IMG/VR virus record: IMGVR_UViG_3300022562_000919
Location: 1 to 28,336 of that record
Reading direction: 5' to 3' (one strand)
DNA length: 28,336 nt
DNA from: a virus
Every line of letters starts with the position of its first letter. Position 1 is the first letter of the stretch. A model generated the notes under the pieces. The model worked only from the letters and a program-made list of their open reading frames with translations. It did not search any database and was not told where the DNA came from. The position numbers and the translations under genes were made by a program. Below are positions 8,710 through 16,314 of the stretch, piece by piece.

Positions 8710-10337
8710 TTATCCCCCTTGGAAATATTCTGCAGGTTGGTGCCATAGCCGAAGGCATCTTCGGATGAAGCGAGGCGAAATGTTTCAGTTCCCGCTAGAT
8801 TGTAGGAACACCGCAGCCGTTGATCTCTGTCGAGATTCACCGAGGCGACCGAGTAGAAGGTGCCGCAGCGACGGAACTCTATGATGGCGTCGATGATTGG
8901 ATACAGTATAGGGTCGGCTTTCTTCCGAAGGGTGCCGAGCGCATCCTTGGCTAGCGTTGGTTGCTTCGTCTTCTTGTGGAGAATAGGGGGCACCCCGAGT
9001 TCGTTGTAGAAGAGTTGCTTCATCTGTGGAGATGAGCGAGGGTTGAAGTCACGATCCAAGACGTAATTCAAAAAGTTCTGTTGGTGGATCATTGCTTCTA
9101 GCAACTGCTTGCATATAGCTTCTCGTCGTGACATATCCACCCGGATACCCCTCAGCATGGATATAAGCACCGGGCGCACCATCGACATTTGATTCGCAAC
9201 CTGTGCTTCTAGTCCCATGGATTGCGCAGCGCCTTCTATTTCATATGAAGCTTCGTAGGTGCGAACGCAGTCGGTGCAGTTGTACGCCCAGAGGTTTTCC
9301 TCATCTACATAGCGGGGGTCCCATTGCTTGCCTTCGTCTTTCCAATAGACGTGATGGTTGCAGTAGAGGGAGGAGATAAAGTCTAGTCCTTTCGGTAGAC
9401 CGGGGAATAGCGTGTGGTGCGCTAGCATTGTATCGAGGTGTGGCCACGGGATGAAGCCCCAGTACCTAGCGATGTATTGCATATCGTAGATCCAGTTCTG
9501 TCCTACGACTTCTACGTTGGGATGTAGTAGAAGGCGCGCTAGCATATAGATTATGCTGGCTTCTTCTTCGTTATCCCAATACCCGAGGGGCTTATGGACA
9601 TCCATTAGTGGAATGCAGATTGCTTCCGTTGATGACCAGGCGAAACCGATGCAGGCGATATGCCGTTGACGAGTCTCGATGTCAACTGCCAGTCGGATTG
9701 TACCTTTAGTTGCTGCCGCTAACTGATCGGAGATTGTTGCAATAGTGTCATTGAACGAGGGGCGGATGATAAAAGAATAGCCCGGCTTGTTTTGTTGGTT
9801 AGCAAGAATCTTGTTGACGCGCCGGAGGTCTTGCACCATGATGAATCGCCATGACCACATACGGAGAATGGCAGCCGGGTGGTAGGTAACTAGAATGGGT
9901 ATTCTATCATGGTAGGTGAGTTGAGAGCCGCGCCACTTGGTGATTCCTGATTCACCAGTTAGTGCCCACAGTGCCGTATCGCCAAGAGCGATTATTATCT
10001 TTGGATTAACTGTCTCTATTTCTTCATAGAGTTCGAGCAATCCTTCGCGAATTGTATCATCGGGATAGCGTCCCATGATTTCTGTCACACCCGCCTTGCG
10101 TGCGGCGGTGCGTTTGAGAAACCATTTGGAGATATCATTCGACGGGGGACGATACTTACACACGTTGGTAATGTAGCAATCGTTTCGAGTGATCCCGGCC
10201 TCGTGTAGCATGGAGGTTAATTCTATGCCAGAGGTACCCACGAATGGGCGCCCCTGGAGTTCCTCAGTTGAGCCGGGTGCTTCGCCTACCACCATGATGG
10301 TGGCATCTGACGGGCCGTACGCTGGGATCTTTTTCAT
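8706..10337 (-). CDS. UDG-like domain fused to 3'-5' exonuclease and DNA polymerase A N-part
   Basis: 543 residues. Residues 1-180 match family-4 uracil-DNA glycosylase: GEAPG at 18-22, GRPFVG at 29-34, YRPPSN at 62-67, and HPAAIL at 153-158. All four cysteines that hold the 4Fe-4S cluster in family 4 appear absent (no N-terminal CxxC; the Cys of KCRPP is Tyr62; no later Cys). Residues about 213-365 are a DnaQ-like proofreading exonuclease with D219-x-E221, D285 and D356. Residues about 380-543 are the thumb and start of the palm, ending in NLQNISKGDK, just before motif A. The next gene supplies motifs A-C. The ribosome site is weak; the start lies seven bases after the dUTPase stop, so coupling is likely. 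Fusion of UDG and Pol A domains is known from some phages. Confidence 0.92.
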   Translation of the reverse strand: MKKIPAYGPSDATIMVVGEAPGSTEELQGRPFVGTSGIELTSMLHEAGITRNDCYITNVCKYRPPSNDISKWFLKRTAARKAGVTEIMGRYPDDTIREGLLELYEEIETVNPKIIIALGDTALWALTGESGITKWRGSQLTYHDRIPILVTYHPAAILRMWSWRFIMVQDLRRVNKILANQQNKPGYSFIIRPSFNDTIATISDQLAAATKGTIRLAVDIETRQRHIACIGFAWSSTEAICIPLMDVHKPLGYWDNEEEASIIYMLARLLLHPNVEVVGQNWIYDMQYIARYWGFIPWPHLDTMLAHHTLFPGLPKGLDFISSLYCNHHVYWKDEGKQWDPRYVDEENLWAYNCTDCVRTYEASYEIEGAAQSMGLEAQVANQMSMVRPVLISMLRGIRVDMSRREAICKQLLEAMIHQQNFLNYVLDRDFNPRSSPQMKQLFYNELGVPPILHKKTKQPTLAKDALGTLRKKADPILYPIIDAIIEFRRCGTFYSVASVNLDRDQRLRCSYNLAGTETFRLASSEDAFGYGTNLQNISKGDK

Positions 10338-10344
10338 TGGGATT

Positions 10345-10812
10345 TTATTCGCTCATAAATCCGGTAGAGCCGAAGCCACCCGCACCGCGAACTGTTGACG
10401 ACAGTCTATCGACTTCGATAAGGGTGAACTCGGGGGTGGGAACTATTACGAGTTGACCGATGCGATCGCCTCCCTTAATAATAAGGCTGCGCGTATTGTG
10501 GCTGATGAGGATAACCCCGACTTCCCCTCGATAGTCAGAGTCAATAACCCCTGGCGCATTTGCAACCGAGATTGAGTATCGTGCTGCAAGTCCGGAACGA
10601 GGGCATACAAGGCCGACATAACCTTCTGGTATTGCGATAGCAAACCCCAGTTTAATGAGGACAGATGGACTACTGGGCTTCCACCCGTCGAGACTTCCAG
10701 GAAGTGAAACAACAGTACCTCCCGGGATTGCAAGGTCATAGCCCGCAGAGCCTTCCGTAGCTCTCGTCGGTAGAACAGCGTCTTCAGTGAGTCTTTCAAT
10801 CTGAACATTCAT
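10345..10812 (-). CDS. dut: dUTP diphosphatase (trimeric dUTPase)
   Basis: 155 residues, the usual length. All five motifs are present: AGYDL (23-27), PRSGLA (71-76), GVIDSDYRGE (88-97, catalytic D91, Y94), RIGQLV (117-122) and the C-terminal RGAGGFGSTG (142-151). It hydrolyses dUTP to dUMP and pyrophosphate, keeping uracil out of phage DNA and feeding dTMP synthesis. GGAGG lies six bases before the ATG, and the gene overlaps the methyltransferase gene end by 17 bases. It stands directly before the UDG-polymerase gene, so two anti-uracil functions are adjacent. The active site looks complete. Confidence 0.97.
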   Translation of the reverse strand: MNVQIERLTEDAVLPTRATEGSAGYDLAIPGGTVVSLPGSLDGWKPSSPSVLIKLGFAIAIPEGYVGLVCPRSGLAARYSISVANAPGVIDSDYRGEVGVILISHNTRSLIIKGGDRIGQLVIVPTPEFTLIEVDRLSSTVRGAGGFGSTGFMSE

Positions 10813-12097
10813 TCAGTGCCTCCACAGCAAGATGGTAGTATTTCTCAGACTGTTCGATGCCAGTAGCAATGCACTTCAACTCGGTGGCCGCTGGAAAAAT
10901 GGGGCCTCCTCCAGCGAACGCGTCGAGTACGGTGTCTCCGGGATAGACGGATCGTCTAAGAAGATTAAGGTAAAGGTCGACGGGTTTGGCAGCAGGATGA
11001 ACGGATCTTCCTGGATTATTAACTCCAATAACGTCTGTATACATGGCAGTAACTGGTCGCCTTCCTTTATTGGCATAGAGGATAGCTTCGTATGTTCGAC
11101 GAGGTCCATAATCAGCGTTAGGAAATGAACCCGTGTTGCCTTTCGCCCAGATGATAGGCATTGGCCAACAACTCCAGCCAGCCAGTTCGAAAGCGACGAA
11201 CAGTTCTGTAAATCTTCGAATGTCGCAGAAAATGTATGAATGAGCCTGTGGCTTTGCGACTCTAAAAGCAAGGCTAGCAAAGTCTTCACAGACTCTTGTG
11301 AAGGCTGCGTCGCTGTCGTCGTAGTCATGTTTGTCACCGTCCCAGAAAGTTATCTTGTTGATGTCGACACCGTATGGTGGATCGGTGAGGATGACATCGA
11401 AGGATTCTTTGTAGGAATCATCTGATAGAATTTCGTAGCAGTCCCCGTGGAATAGCGTGTGCACCGAGGTGGCGGCGTCGAAGTCTTTGGCTAGCTGGAC
11501 GCGCTTAGCCCGCTTCTTTTCTTCCTTGATAAGTTTCAAGGCTTCCTTGGGGTTACGAGCGGCGGCTACGATTGGGTCGTCAAGAAACTCTTCGAGCTGT
11601 AGAGCTTGGGTGACCTGTTGGATTTCATGCTTCTTGGCGTCGCGGCCAGCGATCTCGGTGGCGGTATCTGTTGCAGACCACCCACTGAGGGTTGACTTCG
11701 AGTATTCGCCATGCTTATCTGTGCGAAGGCGGTGGAGGTCTGCGATAGCTTTCGCGTGCTCCTGCCATGTCAGGTCTTGACGAACAACATTTTCTTCAAG
11801 CTCGACCTCACGGAGTGATAGCTCGTCGAGTTCGTCTAAGATGGTGTATGGTATCTCGTCTTCATCTACCCTCGTTCCGTTGCAGGTGAAGGGAATGTTC
11901 TTGTCGTGGAGACTTACCATTGCTCGGTAGCGGCGCTCACCCGCGGCCAACGTGTGTCCGTCGGAGCGCAGTACGATTGGGTGAAGTAGTCCGTGGGTTG
12001 CGATGGAGTCGGCGAGTTCTTGCAGTTTCTTCTCGTCGAACTCCCTGCGTTGTCTATTATCAGGAATACGAATATCCTGGAAGTTGATTGAATACAT
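10796..12097 (-). CDS. ParB-like domain fused to DNA N-methyltransferase
   Basis: 433 residues. Residues 1-115 are a ParB/Spo0J N-terminal-like domain with the GERRYRA motif at 53-59. A helical linker follows to about 210. The C-terminal methyltransferase has TDPPYG at 238-243 (catalytic motif IV) and then DAFAGGG at 392-398 (SAM-binding motif I). That order is typical of beta-class N6-adenine or N4-cytosine enzymes. It probably methylates phage or host DNA at a site set by its own target domain; no partner restriction enzyme is in the window, so protection from host restriction is the likeliest role (inference). GAGG lies eight bases before the ATG, and a GC-rich hairpin stands 24 bases upstream. 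Confidence 0.93.
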   Translation of the reverse strand: MYSINFQDIRIPDNRQRREFDEKKLQELADSIATHGLLHPIVLRSDGHTLAAGERRYRAMVSLHDKNIPFTCNGTRVDEDEIPYTILDELDELSLREVELEENVVRQDLTWQEHAKAIADLHRLRTDKHGEYSKSTLSGWSATDTATEIAGRDAKKHEIQQVTQALQLEEFLDDPIVAAARNPKEALKLIKEEKKRAKRVQLAKDFDAATSVHTLFHGDCYEILSDDSYKESFDVILTDPPYGVDINKITFWDGDKHDYDDSDAAFTRVCEDFASLAFRVAKPQAHSYIFCDIRRFTELFVAFELAGWSCWPMPIIWAKGNTGSFPNADYGPRRTYEAILYANKGRRPVTAMYTDVIGVNNPGRSVHPAAKPVDLYLNLLRRSVYPGDTVLDAFAGGGPIFPAATELKCIATGIEQSEKYYHLAVEALNECSD

Positions 12098-12121
12098 GTG
12101 GGAATCCTCAAGGAAAGAGAA

Positions 12122-12141
12122 GGGGGACGTCCATGTCCCCC
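12122..12141 (-). other. Hairpin just upstream of the ParB-methyltransferase gene
   Basis: Seven-base perfect stem GGGGGAC / GTCCCCC with a six-base loop. On the leftward transcript it is followed by a pyrimidine stretch (TTCTCTTTCC), not a real U-tract, so readthrough is expected. It ends 24 bases before the start codon, just 5' of the ribosome site. Two other hairpins in this operon have the same placement. Confidence 0.6.
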
Positions 12142-12162
12142 AGGTGGTTGACGATGGCTCGA

Positions 12163-12612
12163 TTACAGCTTGGCTACACCCTTCACTTCTGCCCAGGTCT
12201 GACCGTTGTCGTCAATGCGGTGCTTGATGTTGCACTTGACGGCCTTGCCAATGAGCATGTTGAAGTTGAACTGCTGCTTGGGATCGTTGAGGTCGCACGC
12301 GTCGCGGAGCTTACCCAGGGAAACGTTCTTCCCCTTGCGGCGGTCGATGGTGCCGTCGTCAGCGATGTCGAGAATCATCGACTGACGTGCACGAGGCTCG
12401 GCCATGCCGGTTGCTTCGCGAGCTTCATCGTCGTCGATGATGTAATCGACTTCGAGGAAACGATAGGTGTTGCCGTTCTTCTGCGAGACGATCTCTTTGG
12501 CGTTGATGGCATTGATGATGCCAGTACGCTCGCCTATCGGTACAGCGACGAACTCAGTGGAGTTAGAACCAACGTAGTCCTGATTGAGAAATGATTCAGC
12601 GTCGAAAGACAT
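12163..12612 (-). CDS. DUF669-like single-strand DNA-binding protein
   Basis: 149 residues with an OB-fold-like pattern of short strands. It has an N-terminal FDAESFLNQ, a central YRFLEVDYII, a charged DGTIDRRKGKN turn, and LGKLRDACDL near residue 100. This matches, by eye, DUF669-type proteins encoded beside RecA-like Sak4 ATPases in phages, which bind ssDNA for replication and recombination. AGGAG lies seven bases before the ATG. The gene sits 41 bases after the Sak4-like gene in the same operon. No acidic SSB-type tail is present. Family assignment is moderate. Confidence 0.75.
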   Translation of the reverse strand: MSFDAESFLNQDYVGSNSTEFVAVPIGERTGIINAINAKEIVSQKNGNTYRFLEVDYIIDDDEAREATGMAEPRARQSMILDIADDGTIDRRKGKNVSLGKLRDACDLNDPKQQFNFNMLIGKAVKCNIKHRIDDNGQTWAEVKGVAKL

Positions 12613-12653
12613 AGTGAGTCTCCTAATTGATTGAGATTGAGATTGATGTATGA

Positions 12654-13451
12654 CTATTTATCGCCGTACTTAGCACGCCAGTTTTCGATTATTGGCACGA
12701 AAGATGGGACTAAGTTGTCGTCGATAGGCAAGTCACGGGCCTTTAGCGCGGTGTTCGCGGTGGCTGTCGACCAACGAAAGCTGGTGCCGTCGCGAATTGT
12801 ATTGATGCAGTTGTCGAAGAAGCGGGGGATGATCGGGGCCAGCTTGCGCCCAAGCGTGGATGGCATATTGACTATGCGGCCAGTAGTTTCATCGCGCTCC
12901 GGTTCGAGGTGGGCGGTTAAGACGAAGTGGCATTTGGTGTCGGCGCACCACTTATTAATGAGGCGGCCGAGGTTGTCCATAGCCATGCCCCAGTCGGCCA
13001 TAGACTTTATGGGTTTCGATCCAACCACGAGATCCATTGCCATGATGTTAAGACCGGAGAGAGAATCGACAACGAAGACACGGGAAGAGTCCCATGTTGA
13101 AATGTCACCGAACTCCTTCCCGCAGCGGTCGCATTTGAAGTTGCCGCATGAGTCGATGACTTCCGAGAATTGTGCGTATTCACGTTTGTTGATTCCCTCT
13201 AGACCAGCAAGGGACTTGAGTGATAGCGTATTAATCTTGGTCACGCTGTCTTTCATTGCGGACCAAGACGGTGTCGCGGGTGCGATGTAGTGGGAGTGGT
13301 ACTTGTCGGACGGTAAGTCTTCGAGCACCGTGCCGCCTGGTTCTGTCTGGAGTACAAACAGTTCGAGGCCAGCATCGACGAGGGTTCGCAGGCTGTAGGT
13401 TTTACCCGAGCCTGATTCTCCCAAGAGAAGGATGTTAAGACCGTTACTCAT
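12654..13451 (-). CDS. Sak4-like AAA/RecA-fold ATPase with a cysteine insertion
   Basis: 265 residues. Walker A is GESGSGKT at 11-18, Walker B is VFVVDS with D129, and a LTAHLEPERD segment at 178-187 is typical of AAA_24/Sak4 recombinases. These pair with a phage SSB to anneal or exchange single strands. Between Walker A and B there is a Cys cluster C102-x4-C107-x2-C110, which looks like part of a zinc ribbon. A fourth ligand is not obvious (C169, C174 and several His are candidates). GAGG lies six bases before the ATG. The gene overlaps the preceding small gene by eight bases. Confidence 0.88.
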   Translation of the reverse strand: MSNGLNILLLGESGSGKTYSLRTLVDAGLELFVLQTEPGGTVLEDLPSDKYHSHYIAPATPSWSAMKDSVTKINTLSLKSLAGLEGINKREYAQFSEVIDSCGNFKCDRCGKEFGDISTWDSSRVFVVDSLSGLNIMAMDLVVGSKPIKSMADWGMAMDNLGRLINKWCADTKCHFVLTAHLEPERDETTGRIVNMPSTLGRKLAPIIPRFFDNCINTIRDGTSFRWSTATANTALKARDLPIDDNLVPSFVPIIENWRAKYGDK

Positions 13452-13638
13452 ATGACGCCTCGCTTAATTTAATGGCAGAGGAAATTGATTCTTGCAGGTC
13501 GAAGATGAGACCTTCGATCTGAAAGGCAATCTGCTCCTGATCGAATCCAAAGTCGAGACCTGACGAGATTACTTCATGGTGAAGTTCGTCTAGCTTCTGA
13601 ATGGATTCGTCGATTGATTGACGAAGGATGTTTGGCAC
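13444..13638 (-). CDS. Small acidic helical protein, first gene after the internal promoter
   Basis: 64 residues from a GTG start, with GGAG nine bases upstream. It is acidic and predicted to be helical throughout; there is no recognisable domain. It is the first gene of the distal leftward operon (promoter at 13697-13725), and its end overlaps the Sak4-like gene, so the two are coupled. It might be a helper of the recombinase, but this rests only on position. Confidence 0.65.
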   Translation of the reverse strand: MPNILRQSIDESIQKLDELHHEVISSGLDFGFDQEQIAFQIEGLIFDLQESISSAIKLSEASYE

Positions 13639-13669
13639 GGGGAATTACTCCACGACTGTAATTAGTAGG

Positions 13670-13692
13670 GCTAGTATTTCGTAAATACTAGG
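13670..13692. repeat. 23-bp palindrome at the start site of the distal replication operon
   Basis: Arms CTAGTATTT and AAATACTAG (9 of 9 paired) around CGT. On the leftward strand it begins five bases after a perfect TATAAT, so it covers the predicted start site and the first ~20 transcribed bases. This placement fits a repressor operator. Confidence 0.8.
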
Positions 13693-13696
13693 GCGC

Positions 13697-13725
13697 ATTA
13701 TACCAGCTCTCAAGCGACGAAGCAA
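13697..13725 (-). promoter_or_regulatory. Sigma70-like promoter for the Sak4-to-polymerase operon
   Basis: On the leftward strand: TTGCTT (13725-13720), 17-base spacer, TATAAT (13702-13697). The predicted start is near 13690, inside the palindrome at 13670-13692. It lies in the 92-base gap between two leftward genes and would drive the genes from 13638 to 6695. Confidence 0.8.
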
Positions 13726-13730
13726 CAACT

Positions 13731-13916
13731 TCACTTTAATCCATTAATGGTGTAATGCTTAAGCGTTTCCCTTAGTTCAGCGAAGCTCTTTGTTGCCGCT
13801 TCGAGCGCGTCATATAAAATTCGATTTTCTTCCTCAAGCTCAGCGATGCGCTGTTCAAGACCCGAAATATGTTGCTGTACGGCGGTTGGAAGATTTTTCT
13901 CAGTCATTATGTACAT
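13731..13916 (-). CDS. Small coiled-coil protein
   Basis: 61 residues. Residues about 15-52 form a clear heptad pattern (ISGLEQRIAELEEENRILY), so a dimeric or trimeric coiled coil is expected. GAGG lies six bases before the first ATG; a second ATG three codons in is possible. It is the last gene before the internal promoter. Function unknown. Many phages encode such short coiled-coil proteins near recombination genes. Confidence 0.65.
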   Translation of the reverse strand: MYIMTEKNLPTAVQQHISGLEQRIAELEEENRILYDALEAATKSFAELRETLKHYTINGLK

Positions 13917-13937
13917 ATCTCACCTCAATGTGCACGT

Positions 13938-14246
13938 TCATTTCCCTCCTGTTATTAGGTAGATGGGGTATGACTTTCCGGTCGCGTCCATCCAGTCGAG
14001 AGCTAGCACCAGCTCGCGCGCTAGCACTGATGCTGGTACACCACGAGTTGGATCAACCGGGTCGTATTGCAATAGGAAAGGCGGGCCATGCCGGGGACAT
14101 GGCCTGGGGAAGGTTGTCCACCAATCGGGTGCGTTGATGAGACGAGCCCAAACATCTCCACAAGTGGGACAGAAATACAGGGTGGATGGGAGAGTCTCAT
14201 CCGGAACTCCCCCAAGTATTTCGTTGGAGATGAAGAAGATTGGCAT
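13938..14246 (-). CDS. Small putative zinc-ribbon protein
   Basis: 102 residues. CPTCG (C26, C29) and CPRHG (C50, H53) form a plausible CCCH zinc site, followed by a hydrophobic and helical C-terminus (ELVLALDWMDATG). It starts four bases after the winged-helix gene stop, so it is in the same operon. No known family recognised. A role in nucleic-acid binding or as an inhibitor of a host enzyme is possible but unsupported. Confidence 0.65.
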   Translation of the reverse strand: MPIFFISNEILGGVPDETLPSTLYFCPTCGDVWARLINAPDWWTTFPRPCPRHGPPFLLQYDPVDPTRGVPASVLARELVLALDWMDATGKSYPIYLITGGK

Positions 14247-14250
14247 GAGG

Positions 14251-14598
14251 TTAATCCGTCAGCAACTTGCGTGCTTCGGACAGTTTACGCAAGATGGGTT
14301 CGGCCTTTGCCATTGCGTCGAGGAGTATCTCGATGGGGTCGGCTGCCTTCGTCTCGAGTTCTTCAAGGGTTAGTACCTTGGGTATCGGCTTGTTAATCAA
14401 GAAGTATTGACGGTGGCCTTGCCAGCCGGTGAAGCCCAGCTCTCCGACGCGAGCGAGGCGTGCGAGAGTGCAGCTCATGACGTTCTTTGGCACGCCGAAG
14501 TGCTCGGCAGCAACTTCAACGGTGAAGTGTCCTTTGATCTTGCCGCTTTTGAGAGCATACCGAACTTTGCTAGACAGACCTTTATTGACTTTGACCAT
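14251..14598 (-). CDS. Winged-helix-like DNA-binding protein
   Basis: 115 residues. Residues about 26-52 fit a helix-turn-helix (TVEVAAEHFGVPKNVMSCTL), followed by a possible wing (GFTGWQGHRQYFLI) and a C-terminal helix rich in Leu/Glu. This is the clearest candidate transcription factor in the window, and so a candidate reader of the 23-bp palindromes (inference). GGAG lies seven bases before the ATG. It starts ten bases after the RecB/Cas4-like gene. Confidence 0.7.
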   Translation of the reverse strand: MVKVNKGLSSKVRYALKSGKIKGHFTVEVAAEHFGVPKNVMSCTLARLARVGELGFTGWQGHRQYFLINKPIPKVLTLEELETKAADPIEILLDAMAKAEPILRKLSEARKLLTD

Positions 14599-14608
14599 GA
14601 GGGTTCTC

Positions 14609-15517
14609 CTATATCTGATCGACTTTCATTGGATTCCATCTATAGATGGTGAAGTTCCCCTCTATCCAGTTAGAGGGATTTGGGGAAGCACAAAGCGTAC
14701 GGTAGGCACAGCCGCCGTAGTTAGAGCAGGCGCCTGATTCCTCTCCATCGTGAGGCCAATAGTTTGATAGAAAGGAGTTCTTCATCTCCTGCGTACGCTC
14801 GATCAACCTATCGTGCCACCGTTGGATGACGAACTCCGGACGGTAGACGATGGCTTCCGAGTGGTTGATTTGTGTTTTGAGCACCGCGGTGCCGCGGATG
14901 ATTGCTCCGGCTACGGGGTAGTCGTATTGTTGGGCAGCCCAGCAGTAGCCAGTGAATTGCGCGCGAAGATCCCACTGTTGAGACCAGGTGGCACCCAGGC
15001 GTCCGGTAGTCTTATCGTCTACTACGAACAGGGTGTTGTTCATCACACCCAGCATGTCGAAGCGACCCGAGTATAGTAAGGGGTCGCCTGTGACAGGATG
15101 GGTTATGTCGATCGGGATGGCGAACGAGAATTCAACTGAGGGTTCTCCCGACGAGGTGATGAGTGGCTTGATGTAGTCTGTCGCGGGTGGCCACTGCCTC
15201 AAGTAGGAGAGGTAGGCATCAACGATAGCGTACCACTGTTTGGATTCCTTGGGATCGAAGTCAATGTCTCCATATTCCCGAAGGAGAGCGAGCAGGCCGA
15301 GGGCGACTGCGTCGTCGTAGGATGCTCTGTTGGAATAGTATTCACGGCGGAATGTCTCCAAGCCCTTGGCGTAAGCACCGCCGGCGTTCAGATGAATGTT
15401 GACTGACGCGGGGCAGAGGCCAACGACGTGGCGTAGGTAGAACTTGTGGGGACACTCTGCATAGTCGGCTCTCATTGAAGAGTCGATTGTTGCAGGAAAG
15501 ATTTCTTCAAGATCCAT
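14609..15517 (-). CDS. RecB/Cas4-like PD-(D/E)XK nuclease with Fe-S cysteines
   Basis: 302 residues. The nuclease core is GRFD (D154), then VVDDKT (D167, K169), then QFTGYCWAAQQ (Q188, Y191). Cys22 and C264, C270, C276 are placed as the four Fe-S cluster ligands of AddB/Cas4-type exonucleases. It is expected to resect DNA ends for Sak4/SSB-driven annealing, or to act in replication. The usual N-terminal His of RecB motif I is replaced (GGAYAKGLE). AGGGAG lies seven bases before the ATG. It overlaps the preceding gene by 11 bases. Confidence 0.88.
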   Translation of the reverse strand: MDLEEIFPATIDSSMRADYAECPHKFYLRHVVGLCPASVNIHLNAGGAYAKGLETFRREYYSNRASYDDAVALGLLALLREYGDIDFDPKESKQWYAIVDAYLSYLRQWPPATDYIKPLITSSGEPSVEFSFAIPIDITHPVTGDPLLYSGRFDMLGVMNNTLFVVDDKTTGRLGATWSQQWDLRAQFTGYCWAAQQYDYPVAGAIIRGTAVLKTQINHSEAIVYRPEFVIQRWHDRLIERTQEMKNSFLSNYWPHDGEESGACSNYGGCAYRTLCASPNPSNWIEGNFTIYRWNPMKVDQI

Positions 15518-15830
15518 GGTTGAACTCCCTAAGTGCTTGAGCTATGATTGGAATGTACGCGTGGGTGTATCGACATACGATTACTTTGTTCTCTCGAATT
15601 TTGAATTGGAGTTTGTCTGCTGCATCCAGCAGGGCTGAATCCAATTCCGTTGGCGGCCGCGGTGTCTCTTCGCGAAGGGCTTGACGAAAGTTGTAGAGAT
15701 CGCGGCGAAGGATAGCGGCAGAGACGCCATATGGCGCCGGGTCGACAACAACGAGACCTTTGGTGTGCGCGAGGAGGAATAGCGCACGATAGAGGTCTGG
15801 ATATTTGTCCAGTTTCTTTTGGGAGGGCAT
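15507..15830 (-). CDS. Hypothetical protein, helical with basic N-terminus
   Basis: 107 residues, mixed helix and strand (LVVVDPAPYG; RENKVIVCRY). Residues about 27-60 could hold a helix-turn-helix-like segment, but weakly. It starts five bases after the upstream stop and overlaps the nuclease gene by 11 bases, so it is coupled to it. No family recognised. Confidence 0.65.
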   Translation of the reverse strand: MPSQKKLDKYPDLYRALFLLAHTKGLVVVDPAPYGVSAAILRRDLYNFRQALREETPRPPTELDSALLDAADKLQFKIRENKVIVCRYTHAYIPIIAQALREFNHGS

Positions 15831-15835
15831 GTCGA

Positions 15836-16060
15836 TTAATCCGCTATGAGATCGGATAGGTCGACTACCTTGGTGGTGGCGCGCTTGCGAGCTGGGGTTT
15901 GTGCCAGCGTCTCCCGCTCAAGGGAGATTGCTTTGACTGCGTCCCGCAGTTCATCAAGGTTGTACGGTGGGGACGCGGGATCAGCAAGACCTTCGGCTAC
16001 CTTCTTGTCGTGATCTACGACACGACGGCGAAGATCGTTGAGGATGGATTCTGTTGGCAT
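15836..16060 (-). CDS. Hypothetical small charged protein
   Basis: 74 residues, helical, with basic TPARKRATTK before an acidic C-terminal end. AAGGAG seven bases before the ATG is the strongest ribosome site of this operon part, and an 11-bp hairpin stands 21 bases upstream. Function not recognised. Confidence 0.65.
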   Translation of the reverse strand: MPTESILNDLRRRVVDHDKKVAEGLADPASPPYNLDELRDAVKAISLERETLAQTPARKRATTKVVDLSDLIAD

Positions 16061-16081
16061 TGGATTACTCCTTGGTTAGTG

Positions 16082-16114
16082 GGGAACGGTGGCCCATTGT
16101 AGCCCACCGTTCCC
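16082..16114 (-). other. Hairpin just upstream of the 74-residue protein gene
   Basis: Eleven-base perfect stem (GGGAACGGTGG / CCACCGTTCCC) with an 11-base loop, filling the gap between two leftward genes. There is no U-tract after it. It ends 21 bases before the next start codon. Confidence 0.65.
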
Positions 16115-16120
16115 GACAGG

Positions 16121-16312
16121 TCAACGCTTTAGATTGAGCTGCGCCAGAAACTCCTTGTAGAGTCTGACGGTTAGCTCAGATCGTGCGCCGAGTGGTGGCT
16201 CGCCTGTTAGTGGATCAGCGAGGAACTCGTTGATGGCTGCTGCCACAGACGTGGGCACCCTCAACTTCCAGTCGACCGGACGGTCGGTCTTTGCTTTGCG
16301 GCCTCGTGCCAT
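16121..16312 (-). CDS. Small basic ribbon-helix-helix-like protein
   Basis: 63 residues. A basic N-terminus (ARGRKAK) is followed by a short strand (DWKLRVP) and two helices (SVAAAINEFLAD; SELTVRLYKEFLAQL). This order fits a ribbon-helix-helix DNA-binding fold of the Arc/MetJ type. It could be a second candidate regulator for the palindromes. GAGG lies eight bases before the ATG. The start is two bases after the membrane-peptide stop. Confidence 0.65.
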   Translation of the reverse strand: MARGRKAKTDRPVDWKLRVPTSVAAAINEFLADPLTGEPPLGARSELTVRLYKEFLAQLNLKR

Positions 16313-16314
16313 GA

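Noticed and set aside
8700-8715. Programmed -1 frameshift joining the two polymerase parts
   Set aside because: The only usable window is AAA between an in-frame TAA and the TGA; no slippery heptamer is present, while a normal ribosome site and ATGA overlap are. Sequencing error remains possible and is noted in the finding.
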